Shown here: positions 55,247-64,000 of the stretch, one piece after another
How the letters are laid out: every line of letters starts with the position of its first letter
Position numbering within the stretch: the stretch's first letter is position 1
DNA from: Vibrio halioticoli NBRC 102217
Lineage (GTDB): Bacteria > Pseudomonadota > Gammaproteobacteria > Enterobacterales > Vibrionaceae
DNA: 64,000 nt
Assembly: GCF_000496695.1 (NCBI RefSeq)
Contig: NZ_BAUJ01000010.1
Location: 42,995 to 106,994 of the forward strand
Direction of reading: 5' to 3'
The notes under the pieces: model-generated
Database searches by the model: none
What the model saw: the letters and a program-made list of their open reading frames with translations, nothing else
What the model was told of the DNA's origin: nothing
Made by a program: the position numbers and the translations under genes

Positions 55247-57238
55247 CTAGATACCTTTATGGTACTGCTGATTAACCGTTGGTGTTAACACGCTATGGAC
55301 ATTCCCCACCGCACCCTCTTCACCTTGCTTGAGTGCCTCTAAGAAGAGTTCGATTAACTGCCCTTTTGACACTGCCACTTGCGTTTCAGTTTGAATGTCT
55401 CGAAGATCAATCATCACATCGGTCAGCAAGTTAGGGAAATCTGCAAGTATTTCTAAGTTCAGCACATTGTGCTCACTGTAGATGCTATTGTGGCTACCTT
55501 TATGCTTTTGAATGACATACGGATTATCTTTGAGGTTGATAATAGACGTGCGTTTTTCACAGCGTTTTAAACAGCCTTTATTGACTTTGATTTTCTTACA
55601 GCCTTCGGTTTGTTGGAACAAACACTGACGACTGGTTAGCAAAGTATTCGGGTGATAAATGCTGTAGAAGGTTCTGAAGTTTTGTGGACGCTTTAACTGA
55701 CGGATTTGCACTTTGCTCAATTCGTTAGAGATGAAGGCACCACTTGCGCCAAATTCTTGTTGCTGACAATGCATCGCAAATGAGTTTGAGGTATTCATGT
55801 GCGGGCCTGCCACCCATGCTAAATTCATCTGCTGCGCTTGATACGCTACACCTGCATTGTTGGTGATTAACATTTCAGGGCGCACAGCGGCTAAAAACTC
55901 TATTGATGCGGAGAAATCATCACCAATCAAAATGGCAGGGAAACAAGGTTTAAGCTGTGGGTGCTCAGTAAAGAGTGTGATCAGTTTCGCCAGCTCGGCC
56001 TTTACGCCCATTGGCATTTGGTAATACACGTCCACATCTGAATGAGACAGTAGGCTCACATCTTCTGACGATGAAATCAGCACTGAAAGATTTGCTACTG
56101 AATTTTCTGGTTGATGATGAGATAAAGTTAAAATCTTCGAGGTATCAATACCACTTTTTAACGTTGAACCATGTCCAGTTTCGGCGGTCACATCAAAGTC
56201 AGCGATTGCCTTAGCCACATGCTCAATGATTTGCGTTTTATCGTCGTAAAGCTTGGTTTTAACGCTGTTGACCTGCTCTTCTGAGGTGCATTGATACACT
56301 TTAGAGAAATGCGTAACCGCATTATCTCTTGGGTTATCAATGAACATGTTTTTGCCAAAGTTACCCTGCAAAAAGCCGTTCGAGAAATCGCGGTTAAATA
56401 CGGTATACAGTTCAGTTTTATCGGTTAATAACGGCTCACCATCGCAAAATCTGTCTATCTGCTTGCGCCAATTATCCACCACAGTAAACACATAGTGAGA
56501 TTTTTTAATGCGCCCTTCTACTTTCAATGAATACACACCAGCGTCAACCAGTGCTTCGAGATCGCCAAAGGCAGAGTTGTCTTTTAAGTTTAACGGGTAA
56601 TGGCTGCCCATTTCTGTCGTTTGATACTGATCGCGACAAGGCTGACTGCATCGACCTCGGTTGCCAGATGCGCCGTTTCTTGCAGAACTGATGTAACACA
56701 GGCCAGAAAAACCAATGCAGTAAGAGCCGTGCACAAACACTTCCATCAATACATCGTGCTGCAAACCAAATTGCGCAAGATGTTTGATTTCTTGAATATT
56801 AAGCTCACGCGACAAATTCACGCGACTGGTGCCTAATTGATTCAGAAACAGTATTTGGCCTTCGTTGTGCGTGTTCAACTGCGTAGAAGCATGCACATCT
56901 AACTCAGGGAAGTGATGTTTAAGCAGGTAGGCTAAGCCTAAATCTTGTACGATAACGCCATCCACTTTTGTGGTATTCAGCTGACTGAGCAAACGCACAA
57001 TAGCAGGCAATTCGCTCTCTAATATCAATACGTTAAGCGTGACAAAGATTTTACATTGATGCTGATGCGCCAGTTCAATTACACCATTTAGGTTATCTAA
57101 AGTCAGGTTTGTGGCTCTATTACGAGCGTTAAATCTGTCTAAACCACAATAAATTGCGTCTGCGCCGGCTGCGATTGCCGCTTTAATTGAATCTAGATCA
57201 CCGCCAGGTGCCAATAGCTCGAACTGTTCTCTTTTCAC
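55247..57238 (-). CDS. rlhA: 23S rRNA 5-hydroxycytidine synthase RlhA (U32 peptidase family)
   Basis: A 663-aa U32-family protein, the size of RlhA and well above the roughly 450 aa of TrhP. The N-terminal FELLAPGGDLDSIKAAIAAG and AIYCGLDRFNARNRA are family hallmarks. The central cysteine set (GSYCIGFSGLCYISSARNG, RGRCSQPCRDQY) likely holds the Fe-S cluster, and a C-terminal Cys group (CLFQQTEGCKKIKVNKGCLK) is present. It hydroxylates C2501 of 23S rRNA in E. coli. It is monocistronic. Confidence 0.88.
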   Translation of the reverse strand: MKREQFELLAPGGDLDSIKAAIAAGADAIYCGLDRFNARNRATNLTLDNLNGVIELAHQHQCKIFVTLNVLILESELPAIVRLLSQLNTTKVDGVIVQDLGLAYLLKHHFPELDVHASTQLNTHNEGQILFLNQLGTSRVNLSRELNIQEIKHLAQFGLQHDVLMEVFVHGSYCIGFSGLCYISSARNGASGNRGRCSQPCRDQYQTTEMGSHYPLNLKDNSAFGDLEALVDAGVYSLKVEGRIKKSHYVFTVVDNWRKQIDRFCDGEPLLTDKTELYTVFNRDFSNGFLQGNFGKNMFIDNPRDNAVTHFSKVYQCTSEEQVNSVKTKLYDDKTQIIEHVAKAIADFDVTAETGHGSTLKSGIDTSKILTLSHHQPENSVANLSVLISSSEDVSLLSHSDVDVYYQMPMGVKAELAKLITLFTEHPQLKPCFPAILIGDDFSASIEFLAAVRPEMLITNNAGVAYQAQQMNLAWVAGPHMNTSNSFAMHCQQQEFGASGAFISNELSKVQIRQLKRPQNFRTFYSIYHPNTLLTSRQCLFQQTEGCKKIKVNKGCLKRCEKRTSIINLKDNPYVIQKHKGSHNSIYSEHNVLNLEILADFPNLLTDVMIDLRDIQTETQVAVSKGQLIELFLEALKQGEEGAVGNVHSVLTPTVNQQYHKGI

Positions 57239-57464
57239 AATGTATCCCCGAGAAAATTAGGCGCACATCTTACGTCATAAAATGGTAAAAGTAACCTTAG
57301 GTCACAGATTTCCAATTCACAATTGTGTCGAGTTAGCCCTCAAATGTCTGAATGACTTTTACAAGCATGTGATAATCATGGCATTATATGTACCTTGCTC
57401 ATTTGTAGTACAAAAGTACAACTATGCGCTTTTTCCCGTCACACTTAACATTTTGCAGGCATTT

Positions 57465-58421
57465 ATGGGACTTTTAGATCAGCTCGCTTTTTCCATCTCG
57501 GTAACTGGGCCTATCTGTTTAATCTTGGTTATGGGCGTTGTCCTAAAAAAGACATCCGTAATTAATGACGTATTTATACAGAGCGCATCCAACCTCGTCT
57601 TTAAAGTCACCTTACCGACCATGCTGTTTCTTAGCCTTGTGGAAGCTGATCATGACTTTGCCACCAGCGCCTCGTTAGTGGGCTTTACTGTGGGCAGTAG
57701 CTTGCTGTTTTTCGCTTTTTGTACTGCGTTAGTTGGCGTGATATTGAAAGGAAACAAAGACAACGGCGTTACCATACAAGGGGCATTTCGCTCGAATACA
57801 GGTATTATTGCCCTTGCCTACGTCGCTAATATTTACGGTAGCGATGGCGTTGCTACCGCAGCAATATACGTGGCGGCAACGACTCTACTTTATAACGTAT
57901 TGGCGGTTATATCGTTAACACCGAAAGGTGAACAGTCAGGCAGTAGCGCAATAAAAGCCATGAGCAAAAGCATTACTAGCAACCCTTTGATCATCTCAAT
58001 TATTGCAGGACTGCTCTACTCTGCTATTGGTTTGCCGATACCAAAGATTGCCTCAGACGCCGGTCACTACTTTGCTAGCATGACCTTACCTCTTGCCCTG
58101 CTTTGTACGGGCGGCTCATTGGATCTTAAATCACTACGAGCAGAAACCTTCGCCACTTGGCTTGCAACGGTAGTTAAACTGGTTGTTGCACCGATATTCA
58201 GCTGTTTGCTGGCTTACGCGCTAGGATTTCGCGCCGAAGCACTAGGCATCATCTTCTTTATGACCGCAGCGCCAACCGCCGCCGCCAGCTATATTATGGC
58301 TCGCTCAATGGGCGGAAATTCAACTCTGGCAGCCAATATTATTGCTCTAACCACTATCTTGTCGGTTATTACCACCACTATTGGTTTAGTGATTCTAAAT
58401 AGCATGAATTTACTGTATTAA
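57465..58421 (+). CDS. AEC family transporter
   Basis: A 318-aa ten-TM carrier of the auxin efflux carrier family, using the ATG at 57465 (MGLLDQLAFSISVTGPICLI). The frame extends upstream to 57282, but that part lacks family character. Motifs include FRSNTGIIALAYVANIYG and TMLFLSLVEAD. Bacterial AEC proteins move malate, malonate or amino acids; the substrate is unknown. Confidence 0.83.
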   Translation: MGLLDQLAFSISVTGPICLILVMGVVLKKTSVINDVFIQSASNLVFKVTLPTMLFLSLVEADHDFATSASLVGFTVGSSLLFFAFCTALVGVILKGNKDNGVTIQGAFRSNTGIIALAYVANIYGSDGVATAAIYVAATTLLYNVLAVISLTPKGEQSGSSAIKAMSKSITSNPLIISIIAGLLYSAIGLPIPKIASDAGHYFASMTLPLALLCTGGSLDLKSLRAETFATWLATVVKLVVAPIFSCLLAYALGFRAEALGIIFFMTAAPTAAASYIMARSMGGNSTLAANIIALTTILSVITTTIGLVILNSMNLLY

Positions 58422-58453
58422 TAGCGATACTTCACAGTAGAACTTAAATGAAT

Positions 58454-58485
58454 AAAGGTCGCAGCTTATGCGGCCTTTGTTTCTT
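58454..58485 (+). terminator. Terminator of the AEC gene
   Basis: The stem AAAGGTCGCA/TGCGGCCTTT (one G-U pair) with a 5-base loop is followed by a T-rich tail. Confidence 0.8.
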
Positions 58486-58552
58486 TCCCAACCAATAAAA
58501 CTCTCATTGCTCATCACTTTCAGTTTGATTAATAGCATTAATCACTTTGCGC

Positions 58553-58855
58553 TTATTGCTGCGCCTTTAAACCCTTTTTCAAACTCTGCATAAACGTCTT
58601 AAAGTGCGGCATGAACTCAGAAAACAACGTATGTTTTCGATTCACCATCATTACAGGCCCAAGCAATCTCAGCGCCACACCCACTCTTGTCGCCTCCTCT
58701 AGAGTTAAGTCTGTACCCTTATTCATCATCGCCACCACATTAAACATATCTTCACGATCTTCGAATTCAAATTGCAATTTTTGCACTTCACCTTCTGCGG
58801 TAGTTTCTTCAATAGTTACGCTGTAGTGATGATCTTTTCTTGCTTTGCGAATCAT
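58553..58855 (-). CDS. DUF3861 family protein
   Basis: A 100-aa soluble protein (MIRKARKDHHYSVTIEET..., LTLEEATRVGVALRLLGPVM) matching DUF3861, a small family of unknown function. It stands alone downstream of the TRAP operon terminator. Confidence 0.75.
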   Translation of the reverse strand: MIRKARKDHHYSVTIEETTAEGEVQKLQFEFEDREDMFNVVAMMNKGTDLTLEEATRVGVALRLLGPVMMVNRKHTLFSEFMPHFKTFMQSLKKGLKAQQ

Positions 58856-58937
58856 AGATGACTTCCTTTAATTAAGTTGATAATGACAACTATAGTGATG
58901 TTAGTTGATTTAGTCAACCATTAATTAAACAGACAAT

Positions 58938-58965
58938 AAAAAACCCCGACCAAATGATCGAGGTT
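58938..58965 (-). terminator. Terminator of the TAXI-TRAP operon
   Basis: On the minus strand, AACCTCGA and TCGGGGTT (one G-U pair) with an 8-base loop are followed by a T-run. Confidence 0.8.
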
Positions 58966-58994
58966 CAAAATTAAATGGGGTTTTACCCTAGGAT

Positions 58995-60902
58995 TTATTT
59001 TTTGTTATGAGAACGCCATTGTAAAGCTGCTATTGCCACAATAATTAAGCCCCCAATAATGCCTGTATTATAAAAATTCAATAAAAGCAATGGGATAGCA
59101 ACTGCCGATGCTAAACGTTCGAGTTTACTTAACGAGTTAAACAAGTAACCTTCGATGGTGATTGCAATAGCGACAATTATCGCTAATGTCTGCGCTACGG
59201 ATATAAATAAGGCAACTACACCCTCACCAGGGTTAACCAAATTTGTATAGGCCATCATAATAGGGATAACAAACAGACCGCCTGCCAGTTTAAATGCCTC
59301 AACTGACGACTTCATTGGATTGGCATTCGCTACCCCGGCCCCTGCAAATGCAGCTAAGGCAATAGGCGGCGTGACATTGGATGTTTGTGATAACCAAAAT
59401 ACGATCAAGTGCGCAGTTAAAATGGGTAATCCGAAATCTGTCAGCATAGGGACTGCCATCACTGCAAGAACAATATAAGCGGCGGTAACAGGCAAGCCCA
59501 TTCCCAGAATCAAAGCCACGATACTGATTAATCCCAAGGCGATAATCATATAACCGCCCGAGAAATCCATCACAAATTGGGTAAATTGCAATCCAATCCC
59601 AGTTTGCCCTACAACGCCGACAATGATGCCTGCTGCGCCACAAGCCGCAGAAATAGGTAAAGCTAAAAGCGCACCGTTTTTCATGCCTTCAAAAAACTTT
59701 TTAAAACCAATCCGGCTATGCTTTCGCGTACTTGCCACCACTAGAATGGCAGCACAACCTGCCACGCCGACCAATAGCGGGGAATATGCCATCATCAACA
59801 AAGCAGTAATCAATACCAAAGGAATTAAATGATGCGCCCCATGCTTCATTACAGCGATGACTGCTTCTGTCTTACTTACCGCTTGTAAATTTAATTTACA
59901 GGCCATTAAGTGCACGTACAGCAATGTACAGAAGAAATACAGTATTGCAGGTGCAATCGAGGCGAACATAATGTCGCTATATGGCACACCCGTAAACTGG
60001 GCCATAACAAATGCGCCAGCGCCCATAATCGGAGGCATAATTTGCCCACCCGTTGAAGCCGCCGCTTCGATCCCCGCAGCTTGCTCTGGCTTGTATCCCA
60101 ACTTCTTCATCATGGGAATAGTAATAGAGCCTGTGGTTACCGTATTAGCAATAGCGGAGCCCGAAATAGAACCTAAGCCTGCCGATGCAAGCACTGCCGC
60201 CTTTGCTGGGCCTCCTCGATATTTGCCCGCAATGGCAAATGCCAGATCGATAAAGAATTTACCCGCCCCTGTGACTTCAAGAAAAGCGCCAAATAATACA
60301 AAAATAAAGACTGTGGTTGCGGCAATACCCAATGCAGAGCCAAACACGCCATTAGCTGAAAATATCTGAAATTGAATCAGCTCTTGTAAGGTATAAGCCT
60401 TTATTGAAACAGCACTGGGCAACAGATCGCCAAACATGCTGTAACTTAAAAATGCTAGGGCAATAAAGACCATCACCCAGCCCACAGTTCGGCGACACCC
60501 TTCCATGAGCAGTGCAATTAACACCCCGCCGGCAAACATATCTGCGGCTTGCAACCCATAAAATAAGTAGTTGATGTCGTTGTAATCAAACACAGACATC
60601 CGATATCCCGCAAACACGACCAGCAAGCAGAGGATGACATCTATGGTTCGCCCTACTAGATAAAACTTATTACGGCGATTTGAAATAAGCGGAAAATGTA
60701 AGAATATCAGCACTAACACCCAACATAGGTGTATCGGTCTAAAATAGGTAGCGGAAATCGTTGAGCTTATTCCTTGCCAAATTTGAAAGATCGAAAGTGA
60801 TACCGCAAACAACAAAATGGAATAGCCAAAAAATGTCGTCACTCTTTCGTAAGGTAAATTGGCAGCAAGATCTTGCGTCTTTTTATTATCAGTTACATTC
60901 AT
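58995..60902 (-). CDS. TRAP transporter fused permease subunit (TAXI type)
   Basis: A 635-aa membrane protein combining the 4-TM (DctQ-like) and 12-TM (DctM-like) parts. AAVLASAGLGSISGSAIANT and GMGLPVTAAYIVLAVMAVP are the TTT/DctM hallmarks, and EAAASTGGQIMPPIMGAGAF is the SPGG-like conserved loop. ATG at 60902 has AGGTG 6 bases upstream; the frame extends to 60950 without support. It works with the TAXI protein encoded upstream to import an organic acid. Confidence 0.9.
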   Translation of the reverse strand: MNVTDNKKTQDLAANLPYERVTTFFGYSILLFAVSLSIFQIWQGISSTISATYFRPIHLCWVLVLIFLHFPLISNRRNKFYLVGRTIDVILCLLVVFAGYRMSVFDYNDINYLFYGLQAADMFAGGVLIALLMEGCRRTVGWVMVFIALAFLSYSMFGDLLPSAVSIKAYTLQELIQFQIFSANGVFGSALGIAATTVFIFVLFGAFLEVTGAGKFFIDLAFAIAGKYRGGPAKAAVLASAGLGSISGSAIANTVTTGSITIPMMKKLGYKPEQAAGIEAAASTGGQIMPPIMGAGAFVMAQFTGVPYSDIMFASIAPAILYFFCTLLYVHLMACKLNLQAVSKTEAVIAVMKHGAHHLIPLVLITALLMMAYSPLLVGVAGCAAILVVASTRKHSRIGFKKFFEGMKNGALLALPISAACGAAGIIVGVVGQTGIGLQFTQFVMDFSGGYMIIALGLISIVALILGMGLPVTAAYIVLAVMAVPMLTDFGLPILTAHLIVFWLSQTSNVTPPIALAAFAGAGVANANPMKSSVEAFKLAGGLFVIPIMMAYTNLVNPGEGVVALFISVAQTLAIIVAIAITIEGYLFNSLSKLERLASAVAIPLLLLNFYNTGIIGGLIIVAIAALQWRSHNKK

Positions 60903-60940
60903 AACAACACCTGAAATATGAACGAAAAATGTGAAGCACA

Positions 60941-60968
60941 AAAAAAGCAAGCATGAAACTATGCTTGC
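60941..60968 (-). terminator. Intercistronic terminator between TAXI protein and permease genes
   Basis: On the minus strand, GCAAGCAT/ATGCTTGC with a 6-base loop is followed by a run of T, between the binding-protein stop and the permease start. It probably allows partial read-through only. Confidence 0.75.
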
Positions 60969-60985
60969 CTTCTAGTTAAGTAGTT

Positions 60986-61912
60986 CTATTTAGAAATAGA
61001 ATCTAAGTATTTTTTAGCACCTGGATGCAAAGGTACACCTTGTAGGCGAGCAGCGTTTTCAGGCGTGGTCATTTCCGCCATTTTCACCACTTTTCTAATA
61101 TCTCCAATGTGTTCATAAGCAGATTTAGTTAAGTTATACGCCATATCGTCACTCATATTGGCATTCACCACTAATACATTCCAAACGCTTAATGTCGACA
61201 CTGCACCTACATTGTTATAAACGTCTGCAGGGATACTGTAAGCGCTATAAGCCGGATTTGCCTCAATGAAAGCTTTACTTTCATCAGCAGTAATCGAAAG
61301 GATCTTGATCTTATGCGTCAACGCAACCTGCGTAACTGCGCCAACACCTTGCCCACCGACAATGAATCCAGCATCAATTTGACCATTGGCGAGCGCGTTC
61401 GTTGTCTCTGAATAGTTTAAATACACCGCTTTGATGTCTTTTTTAACATCAATTCCAATAGACTCAAGTAACGCAGCAGAGGTTACCGCTGTACCACTGC
61501 CAGGCGCACCTAGAGAGATACGTTTGCCTTTCAAATCCGCTAAAGAATTGATACCCGATTTTTCTAAGGTCAATGTGTGCACAAGGTTTGGGTATAATGC
61601 GAACAGCGTGTTCACTGGCATTTTCGCAGGGAACTTGCCTTGACCATTGTAGGCATCAAGTACAACGTTACCCATCGCAATACCGGCAATCATATCGCCA
61701 CGAACCACTTTAATGGTGTTTTCAACAGAAGCGGCTGTGACTTCTGCTTTAGCATTCACTTCCGGTACGTTTTCTGACCATACTTTCGCCAAAGCACCGC
61801 CAAATGGGTAATAAATACCACTTTGACCGCCGGTGCCAATTGAATAGTTTGCTGCATTTACCGATAACGATAATAAGCATGCCATAACCAATATTAAGCT
61901 ACGATTTATCAC
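60986..61912 (-). CDS. TAXI family TRAP transporter solute-binding protein
   Basis: A 308-aa periplasmic protein starting at GTG 61912 with a GGAG site 6 bases upstream. Signal peptide LILVMACLLSLSVNAA precedes NYSIGTGGQSGIYYPFGGAL, the TAXI family opening. LKGKRISLGAPGSGTAVTSA is the second hallmark. Glutamate, 2-oxoglutarate or similar acids are common ligands; the actual one is unknown. The frame extending to 62011 has no signal. Confidence 0.88.
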   Translation of the reverse strand: MINRSLILVMACLLSLSVNAANYSIGTGGQSGIYYPFGGALAKVWSENVPEVNAKAEVTAASVENTIKVVRGDMIAGIAMGNVVLDAYNGQGKFPAKMPVNTLFALYPNLVHTLTLEKSGINSLADLKGKRISLGAPGSGTAVTSAALLESIGIDVKKDIKAVYLNYSETTNALANGQIDAGFIVGGQGVGAVTQVALTHKIKILSITADESKAFIEANPAYSAYSIPADVYNNVGAVSTLSVWNVLVVNANMSDDMAYNLTKSAYEHIGDIRKVVKMAEMTTPENAARLQGVPLHPGAKKYLDSISK

Positions 61913-62269
61913 ATCTATCTCCTTGATTATTAATCTAGATGGCTGGGTGGATTTGACACAAAACCACCAAACTAGATGCACAAGCATTACTAGTAGTCTT
62001 AAACAAGTCAAAGTAATGTTCGGCTGATTGTGATGTCAGTGTTACAAATGCGTGATTAAATTTGATATTTTAGAAGCATGCGATTTTATTCGTAACTCGC
62101 ATTTCTTTTGTTCAATGCCTAATAAAAATGCACAGCTTGCTTAAAGCAGACCAACGTATAACGACCTGTATCAACCCAGAATATCCAACTAATATTTATA
62201 TTCCCCCTAGGGTCTGTGTTAAGGTGCACGCTCACTCACACTTAGTAACCCACTCCATTAGGAATTATT
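61913..62269. other. Divergent intergenic region between the TAXI gene and yehS
   Basis: About 357 bases, AT-rich, with no ORF or hairpin I would defend. It must carry the promoters of both divergent genes. Confidence 0.4.
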
Positions 62270-62746
62270 TTGACTAATAACGATATTTTACGCCGTATTC
62301 GCTATACCTTTGACCTTAAAGACGCTGACATGATTAATGTGTTTGCTGCCGCTGATCTTGAGGTTACACGATCTCAAGTGAGTAACTGGCTAAAGAGAGA
62401 GGAAGACGAACAGTTTTGTAAGATCATCGACAAAGAATTGGCTATTTTCCTAAACGGATTTATCAATATCAAACGTGGTAAACGTGAAGGTGAGCAACCT
62501 AAGCCTGAGTCTCGCTTAACCAATAATATGGTTTTCATGAAACTACGTATTGCGTTAAACATGAAGGCAGATGATATTTTAGACACACTAAAAGTGGCGG
62601 ACTTGAATGTGAGCAAGCACGAGCTAAGCGCGTTTTTCCGTAAACCTGAAAACAAGCATTACCGCGAGTGCAAAGACCAAATCCTACGCAACTTTTTAAC
62701 GGGCGTGCAACTGCAACTTCGCCCAACAGATACCGAAAACGATTAA
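62270..62746 (+). CDS. YehS family protein (DUF1456)
   Basis: A 158-aa protein made of two DUF1456 repeats: NDILRRIRYTFDLKDADMIN... (about 3-72) and NNMVFMKLRIALNMKADDIL... (about 83-150). It starts at TTG with AGGAA upstream; no ATG fits the family N-terminus. Function is unknown. Confidence 0.83.
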   Translation: MTNNDILRRIRYTFDLKDADMINVFAAADLEVTRSQVSNWLKREEDEQFCKIIDKELAIFLNGFINIKRGKREGEQPKPESRLTNNMVFMKLRIALNMKADDILDTLKVADLNVSKHELSAFFRKPENKHYRECKDQILRNFLTGVQLQLRPTDTEND

Positions 62747-62767
62747 TTGATACAGACCGATAAGATA

Positions 62768-64000
62768 ATGACTATGCCGTACTCCAATTTGCCACTTTGT
62801 TCTGAGATTAGCACTCTTTTAGCCGCTAACTTTAAGACGTTAACCGAAGTTCAACAACTTGCTATCCCCTCTCTATTGGAAAAACAAGATGTATTAGCGA
62901 TAGCGCAAACAGGCAGTGGTAAAACGTTAGCGTACGGTATCGCCTTACTTGAGCAAGTGCGTTTGAGCCCTTGTACGACCCAAGCCATTGTATTAGTGCC
63001 AACACGCGAGCTTGCCCAGCAGGTCAGTGAATCTTTATTGCCGTATGCTAATGCTACAGACGTCAGCGCTATCTCTCTTTGTGGTGGCATAGACAAAGAC
63101 ATTCAGAAGCAGCAGTTATTGCTATCACCGGAGATTTTGGTGGCAACCCCAGGTCGTCTGCTTGATTTGTTGCTTGATAAAGCCATCGATGTGAGCCGTT
63201 TACACACTTTAGTGTTAGATGAAGCTGACCGATTATTGGATATGGGGTTTTGGCCTGATATTCAAAAAATCATTGAATTGCTACCGTCAAAACATCAAAC
63301 CGCCATGTTCTCAGCGACTTTCTCTAGCGAGTTGCAAACACAAGCGGCGCCATTATTGAGCGAACCAAAACGCATTCAAACCACAGTGACCAATAGTTTG
63401 GTAGAAGGCATTGAAGAAACCTTATATTTGGTCAATAAAGGCAGCAAAGCCAACGCGCTTATTTCTGAATTAAAGAAAAACAATTGGCCGCAAGTGCTGG
63501 TGTTTATTGACGCTAAAGATAACGCCGATGCGCTTTGCAAAAAGCTCAATAAAGCCGGCATTGTCGCTGCGGCTTTGCATGGCAATAAATCTCAGCAAGA
63601 GCGTGAAGCAACTCTAGAACAGTTTAAACAAAAACAAGTGAACGTCCTTATTGCGACCGACTTACTGGCGCGTGGCATTCATATCGAGCACTTACCTGTG
63701 GTTATTAATGTTGAACTGCCGTCACATGCTGAAGCTTATGTACATCGCATTGGGCGTACTGCGCGAGCTGGCGAGCAAGGCACTGCAATTTCATTGGTGT
63801 GTCATGGTGAAACTGAGTATTTAAGCGCGATTCGTCAACTTACCCAGCGAGAGTTGGCACTGCAAGAGCTTGAAGGTTTCCCTGTTACGGATAAGCCCTC
63901 TTCAGGTCAGAGCAAGCGAGCGCCTAGAGATAAAAAAGCGAACCGCCGTACTCAAGCAAAGAAAAGCATCAAGCAGTTTAAAAGTAATACCCATCACACT
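62768..64000 (+). CDS. DEAD-box RNA helicase, cut by the right window edge
   Basis: An ORF of 411 codons to the window end, with no stop seen. It has Q-motif-like FKTLTEVQQLAIPSLLEKQD, Walker A AQTGSGKT, PTRELAQQ, TPGRLLD, VLDEADRLLDMGF, SAT and the C-terminal ATDLLARGIHIEHLP and HRIGRTARAGEQG. A basic C-terminal extension begins near 63900 (KRAPRDKKANRRTQ). It is of the RhlE/SrmB-like group; ribosome assembly or mRNA turnover is likely. The 3' end lies just outside. Confidence 0.88.
   Translation, partial: MTMPYSNLPLCSEISTLLAANFKTLTEVQQLAIPSLLEKQDVLAIAQTGSGKTLAYGIALLEQVRLSPCTTQAIVLVPTRELAQQVSESLLPYANATDVSAISLCGGIDKDIQKQQLLLSPEILVATPGRLLDLLLDKAIDVSRLHTLVLDEADRLLDMGFWPDIQKIIELLPSKHQTAMFSATFSSELQTQAAPLLSEPKRIQTTVTNSLVEGIEETLYLVNKGSKANALISELKKNNWPQVLVFIDAKDNADALCKKLNKAGIVAAALHGNKSQQEREATLEQFKQKQVNVLIATDLLARGIHIEHLPVVINVELPSHAEAYVHRIGRTARAGEQGTAISLVCHGETEYLSAIRQLTQRELALQELEGFPVTDKPSSGQSKRAPRDKKANRRTQAKKSIKQFKSNTHHT

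Overview
The window looks like a chromosomal segment of a Vibrio or close Vibrionaceae relative. The evidence is the set of housekeeping and transport genes of Vibrio type (SstT, DtpA, PepT, ArfB, PtsG EIICB, RlhA, a phosphonate ABC cluster, a TAXI-TRAP transporter, a YehS/DUF1456 protein) and a stretch near 52.8-53.5 kb carrying superintegron-type attC-like elements. No rRNA, tRNA, CRISPR array, integrase or transposase gene was recognised.

Layout. 1-5.6 kb: the 5' part of an oligopeptide-binding protein gene (minus), then a TetR regulator divergent from an RND efflux pair with a 33-bp palindromic operator between them. 5.8-12.3 kb: SstT, DtpA, a GtrA-like protein, a PLP-dependent ACC deaminase/D-cysteine desulfhydrase-like enzyme, PepT and an 89-aa unknown. 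12.5-28.6 kb: a compact DNA phosphorothioation (PT) defence island with three transcription blocks. These are a lone PT-associated methyltransferase (plus); a six-gene minus block sspE-like DUF262 > PLD-helicase > 76-aa protein > DndD-like ATPase > 150-aa PT-associated protein > cysteine desulfurase (sspA); and a divergent plus block sspB (DUF4007) > sspC (ATPase) > sspD (PAPS-reductase-like) > 114-aa unknown. The last gene overlaps the start of arfB. As I recall published work on Ssp systems, SspABCD places single-stranded PT marks, and SspE and the SspFGH set are alternative or combined effectors. This locus appears to carry both kinds of effector beside one modification module.

28.6-43.9 kb: arfB, a VF530-like protein, membrane and lipoproteins, a hemolysin III homologue, a DUF1275 protein, phnDCEE, an OGFr-domain protein, ptsG, an SLC13 carrier, an Omp85-type surface protein, and two poorly characterised genes. 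44.1-48.7 kb: a copper-type homeostasis locus. merR-copA-(20-aa membrane peptide) and a separate 37-aa di-cysteine membrane peptide each lie behind a MerR-type promoter of the same geometry, with a His/Cys-rich exported protein and a DUF411 protein downstream on the other strand.

48.7-64 kb: a ParB-like secreted protein, an EamA transporter with a coupled upstream ORF, an Nramp-related carrier without the canonical metal motifs, a gene-poor 1.6-kb stretch with attC-like sites and a 33-aa cassette ORF, a secreted protein, rlhA, an AEC carrier, a DUF3861 protein, a TAXI-TRAP pair, yehS, and a DEAD-box helicase truncated by the right edge. Protein families were assigned by reading translated sequence against remembered family motifs; no database search was run.
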